DNA of 37,422 nt from NCBI GenBank assembly GCA_902784855.1, contig CACZWQ010000003.1, forward strand, positions 1-37,422, written 5' to 3'. Both the position numbers and the translations under genes were made by a program. The notes beneath the pieces were generated by a model, which was given only the letters and a program-made list of their open reading frames with translations, did no database searches and was not told the DNA's origin. Below, piece by piece: positions 24,293-33,251 of this stretch. The stretch comes from an uncultured Ruminococcus sp. GTDB taxonomy: Bacteria > Bacillota > Clostridia > Oscillospirales > Acutalibacteraceae. Position 1 is the first letter of the stretch; the number at the start of each line of letters is the position of its first letter.

Positions 24293-25243
24293 ATGACGAT
24301 ACAACAGCTGAGATATGTCATGGTGATCTGCGAGGAAGGCTCGCTCAACAAGGCGAGTGAGCAGTTATATATCGCGCAGCCGTCTTTGACCAGCGCCGTA
24401 CAGGAGCTTGAAAAGGAGCTCGGTATCACGATCTTTAACCGCGGCGGCAGAGGCGTCACGCCGACAAACGACGGCTTGGAGTTCATTCGCTACGCGCGCG
24501 AGGTGCTTTCGCAGTATGATAACCTGCTGGAAAAATACGGCAAAAACGGAAATCTGAAAAAGAAGTTCGGTATCTCCACCCAGCACTATTCCTTCGCGGT
24601 CAAGAGCTTTGTGGAGATGGTGAAGCACTTCGGCACGGACAAGTATGAATTTGCCATCCGCGAAACGCGCACCCGCGATGTGATCGACGATGTGGCTTCC
24701 GGCAAGAGCGAGATCGGTATCTTATACCTCAACGACTTCAACCGCAAGCCGCTTGAAAGGCTGCTGAAATCGAACAGCTTGGTTTTCACGCCGCTGACGG
24801 AATGTCATGCCTATGTATATTTATGGAAGGGTCATCCGCTTGCGCGCAAGGACAGGATCCGCTTTGAGGATTTGAAGGACTACCCCTGCCTTTCGTTTGA
24901 GCAGGGCGACAATGGCTCCTTCTATTACGCCGAGGAGATCCTGAGCACGAGCGAGTACCCCAAGACGATCAGAGCGACCGACAGGGCGACCATGCTCAAC
25001 CTGATGATCGGGCTGAACGGCTACACCCTCTGCTCCGGCGTGATCAGCGAGGAGCTCAACGGCTCGGATTATCTTGCCGTGCCGTTCGAAGCGGACGACG
25101 ACACCGTCGGAAGCGATATGGTGATCGGCTACATTTCAAAGAAGAACCTGCTGTTAAGCCATATCGCGCAGCTGTATGTGAAGGAGCTTGACAGTTACCT
25201 CAGAGTCTATCAGGAAATCCACAGAGAAACCGCTGACGCGTAA
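24293..25243 (+). CDS. LysR family transcriptional regulator
   Basis: A 316-residue regulator with the LysR helix-turn-helix at residues 1-60 (MTIQQLRYVMVICEEGSLNK, then SLTSAVQELEKELGITIFNR) and a periplasmic-binding-protein-like effector domain to the C-terminus. The effector is unknown. It lies 89 bp after the Rrf2-type gene on the same strand; that gap holds no clear promoter, so cotranscription is possible. A strong hairpin follows. No divergent target gene is present, which is unusual for LysR regulators. Confidence 0.92.
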   Translation: MTIQQLRYVMVICEEGSLNKASEQLYIAQPSLTSAVQELEKELGITIFNRGGRGVTPTNDGLEFIRYAREVLSQYDNLLEKYGKNGNLKKKFGISTQHYSFAVKSFVEMVKHFGTDKYEFAIRETRTRDVIDDVASGKSEIGILYLNDFNRKPLERLLKSNSLVFTPLTECHAYVYLWKGHPLARKDRIRFEDLKDYPCLSFEQGDNGSFYYAEEILSTSEYPKTIRATDRATMLNLMIGLNGYTLCSGVISEELNGSDYLAVPFEADDDTVGSDMVIGYISKKNLLLSHIAQLYVKELDSYLRVYQEIHRETADA

Positions 25244-25303
25244 CGGGTCGCTGTATGACCTTGCAGCCTCCGTTGAGAAAACCCGTACCACGCGGTACTG
25301 TGA

Positions 25304-25372
25304 AACAGAAAACAAGGGCTTGGCTCTCACGCATTAACGGAATGAGAGCCAAGCCCTTTGTTATTTTCTGTT
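25304..25372. terminator. Strong bidirectional terminator between lysR-type and lipoprotein genes
   Basis: ACAAGGGCTTGGCTCTCA (25312-25329) and TGAGAGCCAAGCCCTTTGT (25343-25361) form a long stem, extended by AACAGAAA/TTTTCTGTT. T-rich tails occur on both sides, so it can stop the plus-strand LysR transcript and the converging minus-strand lipoprotein transcript. Confidence 0.85.
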
Positions 25373-25454
25373 GGGTTTTGTCCTGATCTCAGATAGAATT
25401 TTTTGTTAAGAACGGCTGCAAATCACGCGTAATGCAGCGCTTTTGCCCCGGCGT

Positions 25455-27152
25455 TCATCTGGAATCGGCTGTCGTTGTGGATTTATTTGCCGTATCGGGA
25501 GAGATCGTAAATACAGGGAAACTATTGTACTGCGTATGTCCGTTAATGGAATCAAACGCATAGGCATACGTGATATGATTGCGGCTGTCCTTTACTGTAT
25601 TTACCCCTTTATATTTTTTGCCCAAAAGCTCGTTTCCGCTGCGCGTGTCGATCAAGCCATTGTCGGCGAAAACAAGCCAATCATCTGTGCAGTCATAGAG
25701 CTTGCCGTCTATCGTGAAGTCCTTGGAACCGAAATCATAGTGCTTGTCATTATCGTTGAAAACATCGAACAGGGGATGGTCGCAAAAGTATCTGCCGTAA
25801 AAGCCGGATTCTTCATTTGCTTCAAAATTGTTTCCGCATTTAAAGCTCTCTTTGTCCCCGTCACCCTTGAACAGCACATTGCCGTCGCTGTCAAAAAATG
25901 CGACAGATTTCTTCTTTGCCGCAAGATACGCGTCGCGGTTAACATCATCGTACGCCAGAAAATCGAATCGTTCATCAAACAGCTCGGTGCCGTCAAGCTT
26001 GCAGACCTTGCCATCGGATAAAACAAAATCCGGAAATACGAAAGTAAATTCATGGTCGAATTTTCCCGAAACGATCTTGCCTTCGTCGTTGACCAACACA
26101 TACGAAAACGCGTCTCTTCCATACGGCTTGGGATCGGTGATATAATACGGCCTGTTGTCGTTGTCCACCGTTTTCGCGAGATAATAGGGCTCCATATAAT
26201 CATAGATCTCAAATTCGGTGGCGTCGTAATTAAACAGGCGCTCTCCTTCGGTGCTGTAAACAGCGGTTCTTCCGTTGATCTCGATGATATAATCGCCGTT
26301 TGACAGCACCTTTCTGCCGTCGGTGATCTTCTTTCCGGACGGATCATAAATCAAATCTTCACCGGCGTAATCCTTTTGGATCAGGAATTGTCCCTTTGCC
26401 GCGAGATTCATGCAGTGGGTATCGCTGAGCCCTTCCACAAGCTTTCTTTCTTTTAAATCATATATCTCCCATTTTCCGGCTGACTCGGCATTAAACTGCA
26501 AGTAAATATACATTTTAGGCATTCCGGCATCCAGCATGAAAGTATTGGCGGCTGTTTCGTTGAGCCGGTCGTTTTTCGCCGTAAATACCTGAACATATCT
26601 TTCGTTCATGATCGAAAGCGACGCGTATTGGCACGGGATGATCTCTTGCATGTTTTCGTCCAGCAATCCCCAGCAATTGACGGATTTTTCTTTACCCGTG
26701 TTATCCCTTACCATCATATAATACTCATTGGCGCGGCTGTATTTTCGGTCAATATAATTGATATAACCGCCTTGACCCGCATATGTGTATTTTGCGCCGG
26801 TGTCTTTTTTTCCGTCATGTGTCATAACGCCGTATCGGTTATCCTTCGTCGTGTATACGAGACCCGACGGGAACGGCGTCACATCGATGATTTCATCGTG
26901 ATTGATCTTGATCGTTTCGAGCCTTGTGGCTTTCAGCGGCGCAAGCTTGGCGGTGTACGCGGGCTCATTTTTTAACTGAACCGTGAAGGGCGCGGAATCC
27001 GCCGTACCGACGGCCGCGGAATCCGCCGTACTGATGATCGCTTCTGTCGCGGTGCTGTTCTCTTTCGCGTCTTTATTCACGTGGCATCCCGCCATCGCGC
27101 CTGCCGCAAGCGCTGTTGCCGTAAACAGCGCGCATATCATTTTTATCTTCAT
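25455..27152 (-). CDS. Secreted lipoprotein of unknown function, paralogue B
   Basis: A 565-residue exported protein. The N-terminus has a signal peptide and lipobox AGAMAGC within the first 25 residues, then a Ser/Thr/Ala-rich linker with a small STADSAAVGTADSA repeat. The rest is made of beta-type segments such as YGVMTHDGKKDTGAKY, GKWEIYDLKERKLVEG and AVYSTEGERLFNY, which recall WG-repeat or propeller proteins (inference from pattern). About half the positions match the upstream neighbour, so the two arose by tandem duplication. The ATG at 27152 follows GGGAGAGA and lies 26 bp after that neighbour's stop. No catalytic motif was recognised. Confidence 0.8.
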   Translation of the reverse strand: MKIKMICALFTATALAAGAMAGCHVNKDAKENSTATEAIISTADSAAVGTADSAPFTVQLKNEPAYTAKLAPLKATRLETIKINHDEIIDVTPFPSGLVYTTKDNRYGVMTHDGKKDTGAKYTYAGQGGYINYIDRKYSRANEYYMMVRDNTGKEKSVNCWGLLDENMQEIIPCQYASLSIMNERYVQVFTAKNDRLNETAANTFMLDAGMPKMYIYLQFNAESAGKWEIYDLKERKLVEGLSDTHCMNLAAKGQFLIQKDYAGEDLIYDPSGKKITDGRKVLSNGDYIIEINGRTAVYSTEGERLFNYDATEFEIYDYMEPYYLAKTVDNDNRPYYITDPKPYGRDAFSYVLVNDEGKIVSGKFDHEFTFVFPDFVLSDGKVCKLDGTELFDERFDFLAYDDVNRDAYLAAKKKSVAFFDSDGNVLFKGDGDKESFKCGNNFEANEESGFYGRYFCDHPLFDVFNDNDKHYDFGSKDFTIDGKLYDCTDDWLVFADNGLIDTRSGNELLGKKYKGVNTVKDSRNHITYAYAFDSINGHTQYNSFPVFTISPDTANKSTTTADSR

Positions 27153-27178
27153 CTTTCTCTCTCCCTGTTTTTTCGCTG

Positions 27179-28738
27179 TCATGCAGAAACCGTATAAATA
27201 TCAAAATCACCGTAATTGACTTTGCCGTTTATCGAATTGATCGCATAAACATAAGTGATGTGATTCAGATCATCGTTCTTAAACTTATAGGTGCTGTAGC
27301 TGTTCTGCAAAACCTTTGTGCCGGTGCGCAGGTCGATCAGGTCGCACAGCTTTCCCGATTTTACAGACAAGAGCCAGTTCTCTTCCCCGTTATAATCCGC
27401 CTCGATATTGAAATCTTTTTCTTTGTAGTTATAATACAGCATTTTGGCTGAATTGTTCTTGTAGAACTTAAAGGTCATGCCCCCGAAGTCATCGGTGTCT
27501 TTATTGCCTGAAAACAGCACCTCTCCCGTTTTATCAAAAACGACCTCGGTTTTTTCTGTGACATTGTAGGCGTTGTATGCGTCACGGTTCACGCTGTCAA
27601 AATTCAGCATGTCATACTTTTCCTCGAACAGCTTGGTGCCGTCAAGCCTGTAAACGGTGTCCTCGCTCCGGACAAAATCCGGGAATACTTGGGAAAAGAG
27701 GCCTTTGAATTCGGAAGAAACCTTCTCACCCTTGTCGTTGATCAGAACATATCCGCCCGAACCGACCTTTCCGATGAAATACGGCTCCTTATAATCATAA
27801 ATCCGATAGGTTTTTTCATCAAAATTAAATAAGCGCGTATCGTTGGTATCGTATACGGCGCATTTGCCGTTGATCTCCAACACATAGGAGCCGTTTGAAA
27901 AGATCTTCCTTCCGTCGGTGACCGAATCGCCGTTTCCGTCAAAAGTCTTTTTTTCGCCGGAAGCCTTGTAACGGACTTCCAGGAACTGACCATATGCAAT
28001 AGCATAATCCTCGCGATTGGTTCCGGAAGCTCCCTTCACAAAAGCCTTTTTATCCACATCATAGACTTCCCATTTGCCGGAATACATTTCGTCGCCGTCC
28101 TTCGGTTCGAACGAAAACTCGTTTTTGGAAAAATAAACGACCGCCTCATCCTTGTTGTCGGTTTTTTCTTCCGCGGTATATACCTTGACGTATCTTTCGC
28201 TGAGAGCCTCAACCTTAGCGTATTGGCAGGGAACCGCCTCCTCGCCGTTCTTGGCGACTGCTCCGTAAACATTCACATTTTGTTCGTCGTCGGTCAGCGC
28301 CTTGACCGTTGTCATATAGACGTCATTGTAAAGAGTGCTGCTGCTGAGCTTAGCGTATTTTGCTCCGGTATCCTTCTTGCCGTCGAGCGACAGAACGCCG
28401 CATTTTCCCTCGCTGTCGGTGTAAACGATACCGGCTCTATAAACATCGATCGAATCCGCGTCAATACTTACCTTGCCGATTTTTTTCGCTTGCATCGGCG
28501 CGAGCACGCCCGGTATGACGGGCTTGGTTTCTTCAGGGATCTCCGACTTTTCCTTTTGAGACGGCTGCTCTGTATCGGCAACGCTGTTTTCCTTCTGAGT
28601 CGGCTGCTCTGTATCGGCAACGCTGTCGGGCACGGATGATCCCGCCACGCTGACGCTGCTGCCTTCGGAACAGCCCGCCATCACGCTTGCCGTCAGCATC
28701 GCCGCCGAAATCAACGCGCACATGATTCTCCTTCTCAT
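27179..28738 (-). CDS. Secreted lipoprotein of unknown function, paralogue A
   Basis: A 519-residue exported protein, first of a tandem pair. Signal peptide and lipobox ASVMAGC end near residue 22. A Pro/Gln/Lys/Glu-rich spacer follows, with two copies of SVADTEQP(T/S)QKE(N/K). The body has beta-type repeats shared with the downstream paralogue (GKKDTGAKY, IPCQ/VPCQYA, NGSYVLEINGKCAVYDTND, LDGTKLFEEKYDML, HITYVYAINSINGK). The ATG at 28738 is 8 bases after AAAGGAG. It has its own strong promoter. Attachment to the outer face of the membrane is likely; ligand or role is unknown. Confidence 0.82.
   Translation of the reverse strand: MRRRIMCALISAAMLTASVMAGCSEGSSVSVAGSSVPDSVADTEQPTQKENSVADTEQPSQKEKSEIPEETKPVIPGVLAPMQAKKIGKVSIDADSIDVYRAGIVYTDSEGKCGVLSLDGKKDTGAKYAKLSSSTLYNDVYMTTVKALTDDEQNVNVYGAVAKNGEEAVPCQYAKVEALSERYVKVYTAEEKTDNKDEAVVYFSKNEFSFEPKDGDEMYSGKWEVYDVDKKAFVKGASGTNREDYAIAYGQFLEVRYKASGEKKTFDGNGDSVTDGRKIFSNGSYVLEINGKCAVYDTNDTRLFNFDEKTYRIYDYKEPYFIGKVGSGGYVLINDKGEKVSSEFKGLFSQVFPDFVRSEDTVYRLDGTKLFEEKYDMLNFDSVNRDAYNAYNVTEKTEVVFDKTGEVLFSGNKDTDDFGGMTFKFYKNNSAKMLYYNYKEKDFNIEADYNGEENWLLSVKSGKLCDLIDLRTGTKVLQNSYSTYKFKNDDLNHITYVYAINSINGKVNYGDFDIYTVSA
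28551..28627 (-). repeat. In-frame 39-bp tandem repeat in the lipoprotein spacer
   Basis: Two copies (28551-28589 and 28590-28627) differ at only a few bases and code for the repeated 13-residue unit SVADTEQP(T/S)QKE(N/K). Such repeats can vary in copy number and change the length of the surface stalk. Confidence 0.85.
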
Positions 28739-28781
28739 ATAAACGTCTCCTTTCAAATAATTGATGATTTTATATAAAACT

Positions 28782-28810
28782 ATTATAAATCACACACATT
28801 ATTATGTCAA
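28782..28810 (-). promoter_or_regulatory. Promoter of the lipoprotein pair
   Basis: Perfect TTGACA (28810-28805) and TATAAT (28787-28782) with a 17-bp spacer, 44 bp before the start codon. This is the closest match to consensus in the window. Confidence 0.8.
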
Positions 28811-28915
28811 TCTCTTTAGATCAATTTATGTCCCCAAAACCCGTGAGCAAGTGCGCATTTCGTGCGCCCGGCAAGATCGTTTTTGTTGAACGATTGTGAT
28901 TTTTCGTGATCCATG

Positions 28916-28944
28916 TTGTAAAAAGGCGGTTGCAGTGGTATAAT
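28916..28944 (+). promoter_or_regulatory. Promoter of the macrodomain gene
   Basis: TTGTAA (28916-28921) and perfect TATAAT (28939-28944) with a 17-bp spacer, 70 bp before the ATG. Confidence 0.75.
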
Positions 28945-29013
28945 ATCTGCGGAAAAAGGTTTTGCAAATCGGACTTTGTCAGATATCATCATTTGTTACT
29001 GAAAGGAGTAAGC

Positions 29014-30000
29014 ATGCCCATTCAAATCGTAAGAAATGACATAACAAAAATGAAATGTGACGCCATCGTCAATGCGGCAAACCGCACCCTGCTCGGCGGC
29101 GGCGGTGTGGACGGAGCGATCCATCGCGCCGCCGGCAGGGAGCTGCTGGAGGAATGCAGAAAGCTGGGCGGCTGCAAAACCGGCGAAGCAAAGATCACGA
29201 AAGCGTATCGGCTGCCCTGCAAATATGTGATCCATACCGTGGGTCCCATCTGGCACGGCGGTCACCATCACGAGGAAGAGCAGTTGATCTCCTGCTATCG
29301 GAATTCCCTGCGGCTTGCAGAGCAGCATCATTGTGAAACGGTGGCGTTTCCGCTGATTTCCGCCGGAGCCTACGGATATCCCAAGGAGCAGGCGCTGCAA
29401 ACAGCGGTCAGCGAGATTTGCAGGTTTTTGATGCACCACGATCTAACGGTTTATATCGTGGTATTTGATAAGGATTGTTTTCAAATCAGCAAGCGGCTGC
29501 TCCATGACATCACGGAATACATCGATGAGTGCTATGTGGAAGCGCACCATGGGGAAAACTCCGTGCGCATGGATGCTTATCTTTTTGAGAATGCCCGCAT
29601 GCGCGGTCAAGGACAGCCCCGACAAAGATCACTCAGTCTTGCCGAGGCGATGGCAGGCATAGATGAAAGCTTCTCGCAAATGCTGATGCGAAAAATAGAC
29701 GAAAAAGGCATGACCGACGCGCAGTGCTACAAAAAAGCGAATATCGACCGCAAGCTGTTTTCAAAAATCCGCAGCAATCCCAATTATAAGCCGAGCAAAA
29801 CGACCGCGATCGCCTTTGCCGTTGCGCTGGAATTGTCGCTTGAGGAAACAAACGATATGCTGATGAAAGCCGGCTTTGCGCTTTCGCACAGCAACGTATT
29901 TGATATCATGATTGAATACTTTATCAAAAACGGTGTGTACGACATTTTTACAATCAATGAAGCGCTGTTTGAGTTTGATCAGGTGCTGCTGGGGCAATAA
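29014..30000 (+). CDS. Macrodomain protein with C-terminal helical (HTH-like) domain
   Basis: A 328-residue protein. The N-terminal macrodomain (residues 1-170) has the ADP-ribose pocket: N20 in IVNAAN, the glycine loop GGGGVDGAIHRAAG (28-41) and AFPLISAGAYGYP (111-123). This is the O-acetyl-ADP-ribose/mono-ADP-ribose hydrolase type. The C-terminal part (about 205-328) is helical and contains CYKKANIDRKLFSKI and LELSLEETNDMLMKAG, which look like an XRE-like helix-turn-helix; such fusions are common in Firmicutes. The ATG at 29014 follows GAAAGGAG. It is followed 103 bp later by an ADP-ribosylglycohydrolase, so both neighbours act on ADP-ribose. Confidence 0.92.
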   Translation: MPIQIVRNDITKMKCDAIVNAANRTLLGGGGVDGAIHRAAGRELLEECRKLGGCKTGEAKITKAYRLPCKYVIHTVGPIWHGGHHHEEEQLISCYRNSLRLAEQHHCETVAFPLISAGAYGYPKEQALQTAVSEICRFLMHHDLTVYIVVFDKDCFQISKRLLHDITEYIDECYVEAHHGENSVRMDAYLFENARMRGQGQPRQRSLSLAEAMAGIDESFSQMLMRKIDEKGMTDAQCYKKANIDRKLFSKIRSNPNYKPSKTTAIAFAVALELSLEETNDMLMKAGFALSHSNVFDIMIEYFIKNGVYDIFTINEALFEFDQVLLGQ

Positions 30001-30003
30001 AAT

Positions 30004-30047
30004 GTCGCCTTTGCGGCGACCTGCTTTGACGCTTTGGATGGTATACT
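30004..30047 (+). promoter_or_regulatory. Hairpin and extended -10 promoter before the ADP-ribosylglycohydrolase gene
   Basis: GTCGCC/GGCGAC form a small stem (30004-30020) just after the macrodomain stop codon, without a T run. TGGTATACT (30039-30047) is an extended -10 box with no convincing -35. The downstream gene could thus be made from this promoter or by read-through. Confidence 0.4.
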
Positions 30048-30103
30048 GATATCCGTAAAGCAAACGGCATGAATCAACAGCCGTGTCAACGGGAGGAAAT
30101 GAC

Positions 30104-31195
30104 ATGATCGATACCAACCTTACAAAAAGAGCCGAAAAAAACCGCATACGCGGCTCGCTGCTCGGCGGCGCCGCGGGGGACGCCTTGGGATATGCCGTCG
30201 AATTTCTCGGTGAGCGTGAGATATTCGGGAAATACGGCAGAGAAGGCATACGGGAATACCGTTTGGACAGCGCGCGCAATAAGGCGTTGATCTCCGATGA
30301 TACGCAAATGACCCTGTTTACAGCGGAAGCGCTCATAAACTATTTGAAGCAAAGCAAGGAATCTCCGCGCCGAAATGAGTTATTAAGATATCACGCCGCT
30401 GCAGCATATCAGGATTGGCTCGTTACGCAGGAAAGGATATTTGAGGGACCGAAAAACCCGTCGGGCAAGTCACAAAACCCGTTAAGGGAAATCCCCGAAA
30501 TGTATGCGCGCAGAGCGCCGGGGCTGACCTGCCTTTCCGCATTGGAGACAAGGAAAGCTCAAAAAGCCTCGGGCAAGAGCTTCATCAAGGATAAGATCAA
30601 CAACAGCAAGGGCTGCGGAGGTGTGATGCGTGTCGCGCCTGTCGGGATGATGAAATGCGACAACATCGAAAAGCTCGATATGGAAGGCGCCGAGATTTCC
30701 GCGATCACGCACAGCCATCCCCTAGGCTATATGCCGGGGGCGGTATTGACCCATATCATTCACAGGATCATCTGCAACGACCGGCAAATGACCTTGCACG
30801 AGATCGTGAAGGAAGCCCGCGATACAGCTGCACAGCTGTTCGGCAAGTGCGAACACATCGGCACCCTGCTCGGGATAATGGACCTTGCCGCACAGCTCGC
30901 CGATAACGGTGAGGCCGATTTGGATAATATCCATCGGCTCGGTGAGGGCTGGACAGCAGAGGAAGCCCTTGCGATCGCGGTTTATTGCTGCCTGAGATAT
31001 CACGATGATTTTTCACGCTGCATCATCACCGCCGTCAATCACAAGGGAGACAGTGATTCTACCGGAGCGATCGCGGGCAATATCATAGGCGCGTGGCTCG
31101 GCTATGACGAGACAGCCGAGTGGGAAAAGGATTTAGAGCTTTCCGATGTCATTCTCCATGTCGCGGATACTCTTTCCGCCGAGCTGAGGGAATGA
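30104..31195 (+). CDS. ADP-ribosylglycohydrolase family protein
   Basis: A 363-residue enzyme of the DraG/ARH family that removes ADP-ribose from proteins or small molecules using two Mg2+ ions. The family start RIRGSLLGGAAGDALGYAVE, the metal-binding SDDTQMTL (64-71) and the late metal site GDSDSTGAIAGNIIGAWLG (from 315) are all present, so it should be active. The ATG at 30104 is 7 bases after GGGAGG. It follows the macrodomain gene on the same strand. Substrate unknown; no ADP-ribosyltransferase gene is visible in the window. Confidence 0.94.
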   Translation: MIDTNLTKRAEKNRIRGSLLGGAAGDALGYAVEFLGEREIFGKYGREGIREYRLDSARNKALISDDTQMTLFTAEALINYLKQSKESPRRNELLRYHAAAAYQDWLVTQERIFEGPKNPSGKSQNPLREIPEMYARRAPGLTCLSALETRKAQKASGKSFIKDKINNSKGCGGVMRVAPVGMMKCDNIEKLDMEGAEISAITHSHPLGYMPGAVLTHIIHRIICNDRQMTLHEIVKEARDTAAQLFGKCEHIGTLLGIMDLAAQLADNGEADLDNIHRLGEGWTAEEALAIAVYCCLRYHDDFSRCIITAVNHKGDSDSTGAIAGNIIGAWLGYDETAEWEKDLELSDVILHVADTLSAELRE

Positions 31196-31307
31196 TATCC
31201 GCTCCCGAACCGGCTTGATTCCTGCTGAAAGTGTTTTCAAAAAGCGAGGAAAAGCGTCGAAAATCGGGGCACAGCTCGGAGGATCGCGGTTCAATCCAAA
31301 AAAGAAA

Positions 31308-31352
31308 AACCGCATGGACAGGCTCAAAAACGGCTTATCCATGCGGTTATTT
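31308..31352 (+). terminator. Terminator downstream of the ADP-ribosylglycohydrolase gene
   Basis: AACCGCATGGA (31308-31318) and TCCATGCGGTT (31338-31348) form a perfect 11-bp stem, followed by ATTTT. The AAAAA before it would serve the opposite strand too. The rest of 31196-31503 holds no gene I can support. Confidence 0.7.
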
Positions 31353-31503
31353 TGCGTTCAACCACTATTTGCAGCCTATCACAGACTTTTGCGGTTTCTT
31401 GTCCCGATAAACATCAGATGAACATCCGTGTTTTGCTTGATTTGATCACGCTGAATCCGGATCGCGATCACCATACCGGTGTCGTCGGCAATGCGGGGAG
31501 CTG

Positions 31504-33031
31504 TCAGCGGTCGTCTGACCGCACCAAATCGCCGCCCTGCTCGGTAAAGCCTGCCTCCCTTAACGCGCGGTCGCGTTCCTCCTTGGTCAAGCCCAGCGTT
31601 TTTGCAAGATCATCAGCCGTTTGTTTGAGGGTTTTTCCGTTGTATCGGATTGCGCCGTCAATTCTATAATCCAAAAACGCGCGATATGTTGAATAAAACG
31701 TGTCGCCCTTAAACAGCGTTTCGCCGATCACGCTGCCTATCGATGTGATTTGCACAGGCATTGCGTAAACCGCAGGATCGGCATTTACCCACTCCGCAAT
31801 ATCGGAGATTTTATCGGAATCAACGTTGTTTTCTACGCGCCCCCCAGTTAAGTAAGCCATATCGCCGAGGCAATCTTTCCCGATGATAAGGTCACAGGAT
31901 TGTTTTTCCCAATGCCAATCAGCCGAAAATATTACCCCATAAGCGGTGTTGTCATCCATAGCGAAGCCGTATTGAGCGCCTTTTTCCGCGATATCGTATG
32001 ACCATATGTGATTGCCTTCATCGGTCATTCTGAATCTTTTGGTTCCCCAAGGCATCACTTCGTCGCCATTATGATCATATAAGTATATATCTATGTATTC
32101 ATAATCTTGCCACATTGCGGGATCGGCGTAAAAATATATCTTGCTGTCGCTGCGCTTTTGCCATTCGGGCGGATTGCCGCGGTCGTATGTGCAGCTGTAG
32201 GGCGTTACCGCCCACCCGTCGCCGCGCATGGCGGGCAGCGCAAAGCCGAAAAAGCCTACCGAGCCGGCGGAAACCGCCACAGCGCCCGCGGCTATCAAAG
32301 CGACTGCCTTTGCGGAAACAGTTGCGCCTACCGCAGCTCCTGTCGTTGTACCTGCTGCGGCGCCTGCCGAAACGCCTGTCGTTGCACCTGACCCAGCACC
32401 CGTCGCAGTACCCGTCGCAGCGCCTGCAGAAACACCTGACGCGGTACCTGCCGCCGCTGCGGTGCCTGCCGCGGCGCCGATTGCGGCGGACATCGGATGA
32501 ACCGCCACCTTGCCGGCGAACTCGCGCAGCATCCAGATGAGGAACGGAATGACCGTAACAGCGGAAACGCGCAGCTTGTAGCCCTTCTTTTCCATATCCT
32601 CCGCCTGCGCGCGCATTTTCTTCTTTCCGTAGCTCATGCGGCTTTTCACGGTGTTTTCGCTTATGTCAAGCGCTTCGGCTATCTCTTTGACAGACATCTC
32701 CTGGACGTAGTACATCAACAGAACCATCTTTTGATCGGCGGGCAGGTTATCGAGCATTTCGGCTACAAGGCGCTTGGTGTCGCTGTAGTCGGCGCGCTCC
32801 TCGGGCTGAAAGGCGGTGCTTTCGTCCTCAAATTCAAGCTCGAAGGAATCCTCGCCGTTATCGTACTCCATGTCGGAAAACATGATGACGTTCTTTTTGC
32901 TGCGCAGAAAATCCCTGCACTTGTTAGCGGTTATCTTGTTGAACCACGGAATGAAGCCGGAAGGGTCGGTGAGCTGATCCAAGCTGTTGAACGCCTTTTT
33001 GGGCGTGTATTACCAATTCTGTCGTGTCCAT
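31504..33031 (-). pseudogene. ECF sigma factor fused to membrane segment and CBM26-like domain, region 2 deleted
   Basis: The gene starts at ATG 33031 (AAGGAA upstream) with MDTTELVIHAQKG, the usual ECF sigma N-terminus, but then shifts frame. The rest of the protein lies in another frame from about 33001 to 31504, beginning AFNSLDQLTDPSGFIPWF. About 50 residues of sigma regions 2.1-2.2 are missing at the junction. What follows is region 2.3-2.4 (NKITANKCRDFLRSKK), region 4 (MSVKEIAEALDISENTVKSR), an Ala/Gly/Thr-rich stretch of about 60 residues, one membrane helix (AVALIAAGAVAVSAGSVGFF) and an outside domain with KIYFYADPAMWQDYEYIDIY and WGTKRFRMTDEG, which resembles starch-binding family 26 modules. 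As read it cannot make a full sigma region 2. A small gene precedes it in the same operon. Confidence 0.75.
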
Positions 33032-33033
33032 AT

Positions 33034-33159
33034 CTATTCCTTCTTTGGCGGTTTAAGCTGCTCTAAAATGAGTTGAAGCAGCATTTTTGCCCGTGCTTCA
33101 TCGGGCGTGATGTCGGCGCAAATATCGCGCAGCACTGTTTTGAGAAAACTGTCATTCAT
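33034..33159 (-). CDS. Small protein preceding the sigma factor gene
   Basis: A 41-residue protein, MNDSFLKTVLRDICADITPD followed by EARAKMLLQLILEQLKPPKKE, predicted to be mostly helical and charged. AGAGGTGAGAG precedes the ATG at 33159. The stop codon is 2 bp before the sigma gene ATG, so the two are coupled. It could be a small partner or regulator of the sigma factor (inference from position only). I do not recognise a family. Confidence 0.6.
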   Translation of the reverse strand: MNDSFLKTVLRDICADITPDEARAKMLLQLILEQLKPPKKE

Positions 33160-33222
33160 GCTCTCACCTCTTTCATTTATATAACGAATGAAGTGAGAAA
33201 AATGTTTTATCATGCCGTAATA

Positions 33223-33251
33223 ATAATACCATAGTATCGTCAGGTTTGCAA
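33223..33251 (-). promoter_or_regulatory. Promoter of the small gene/sigma operon
   Basis: TTGCAA (33251-33246) and TATTAT (33228-33223) with a 17-bp spacer, about 65 bp before the small gene. Confidence 0.65.

Noticed and set aside
32985-33015. Programmed -1 frameshift joining the sigma N-terminus to the rest
   Set aside because: CCCAAAA is present but not in the zero frame needed for slippage, and about 50 residues of the family would still be missing, so a deletion explains it better.
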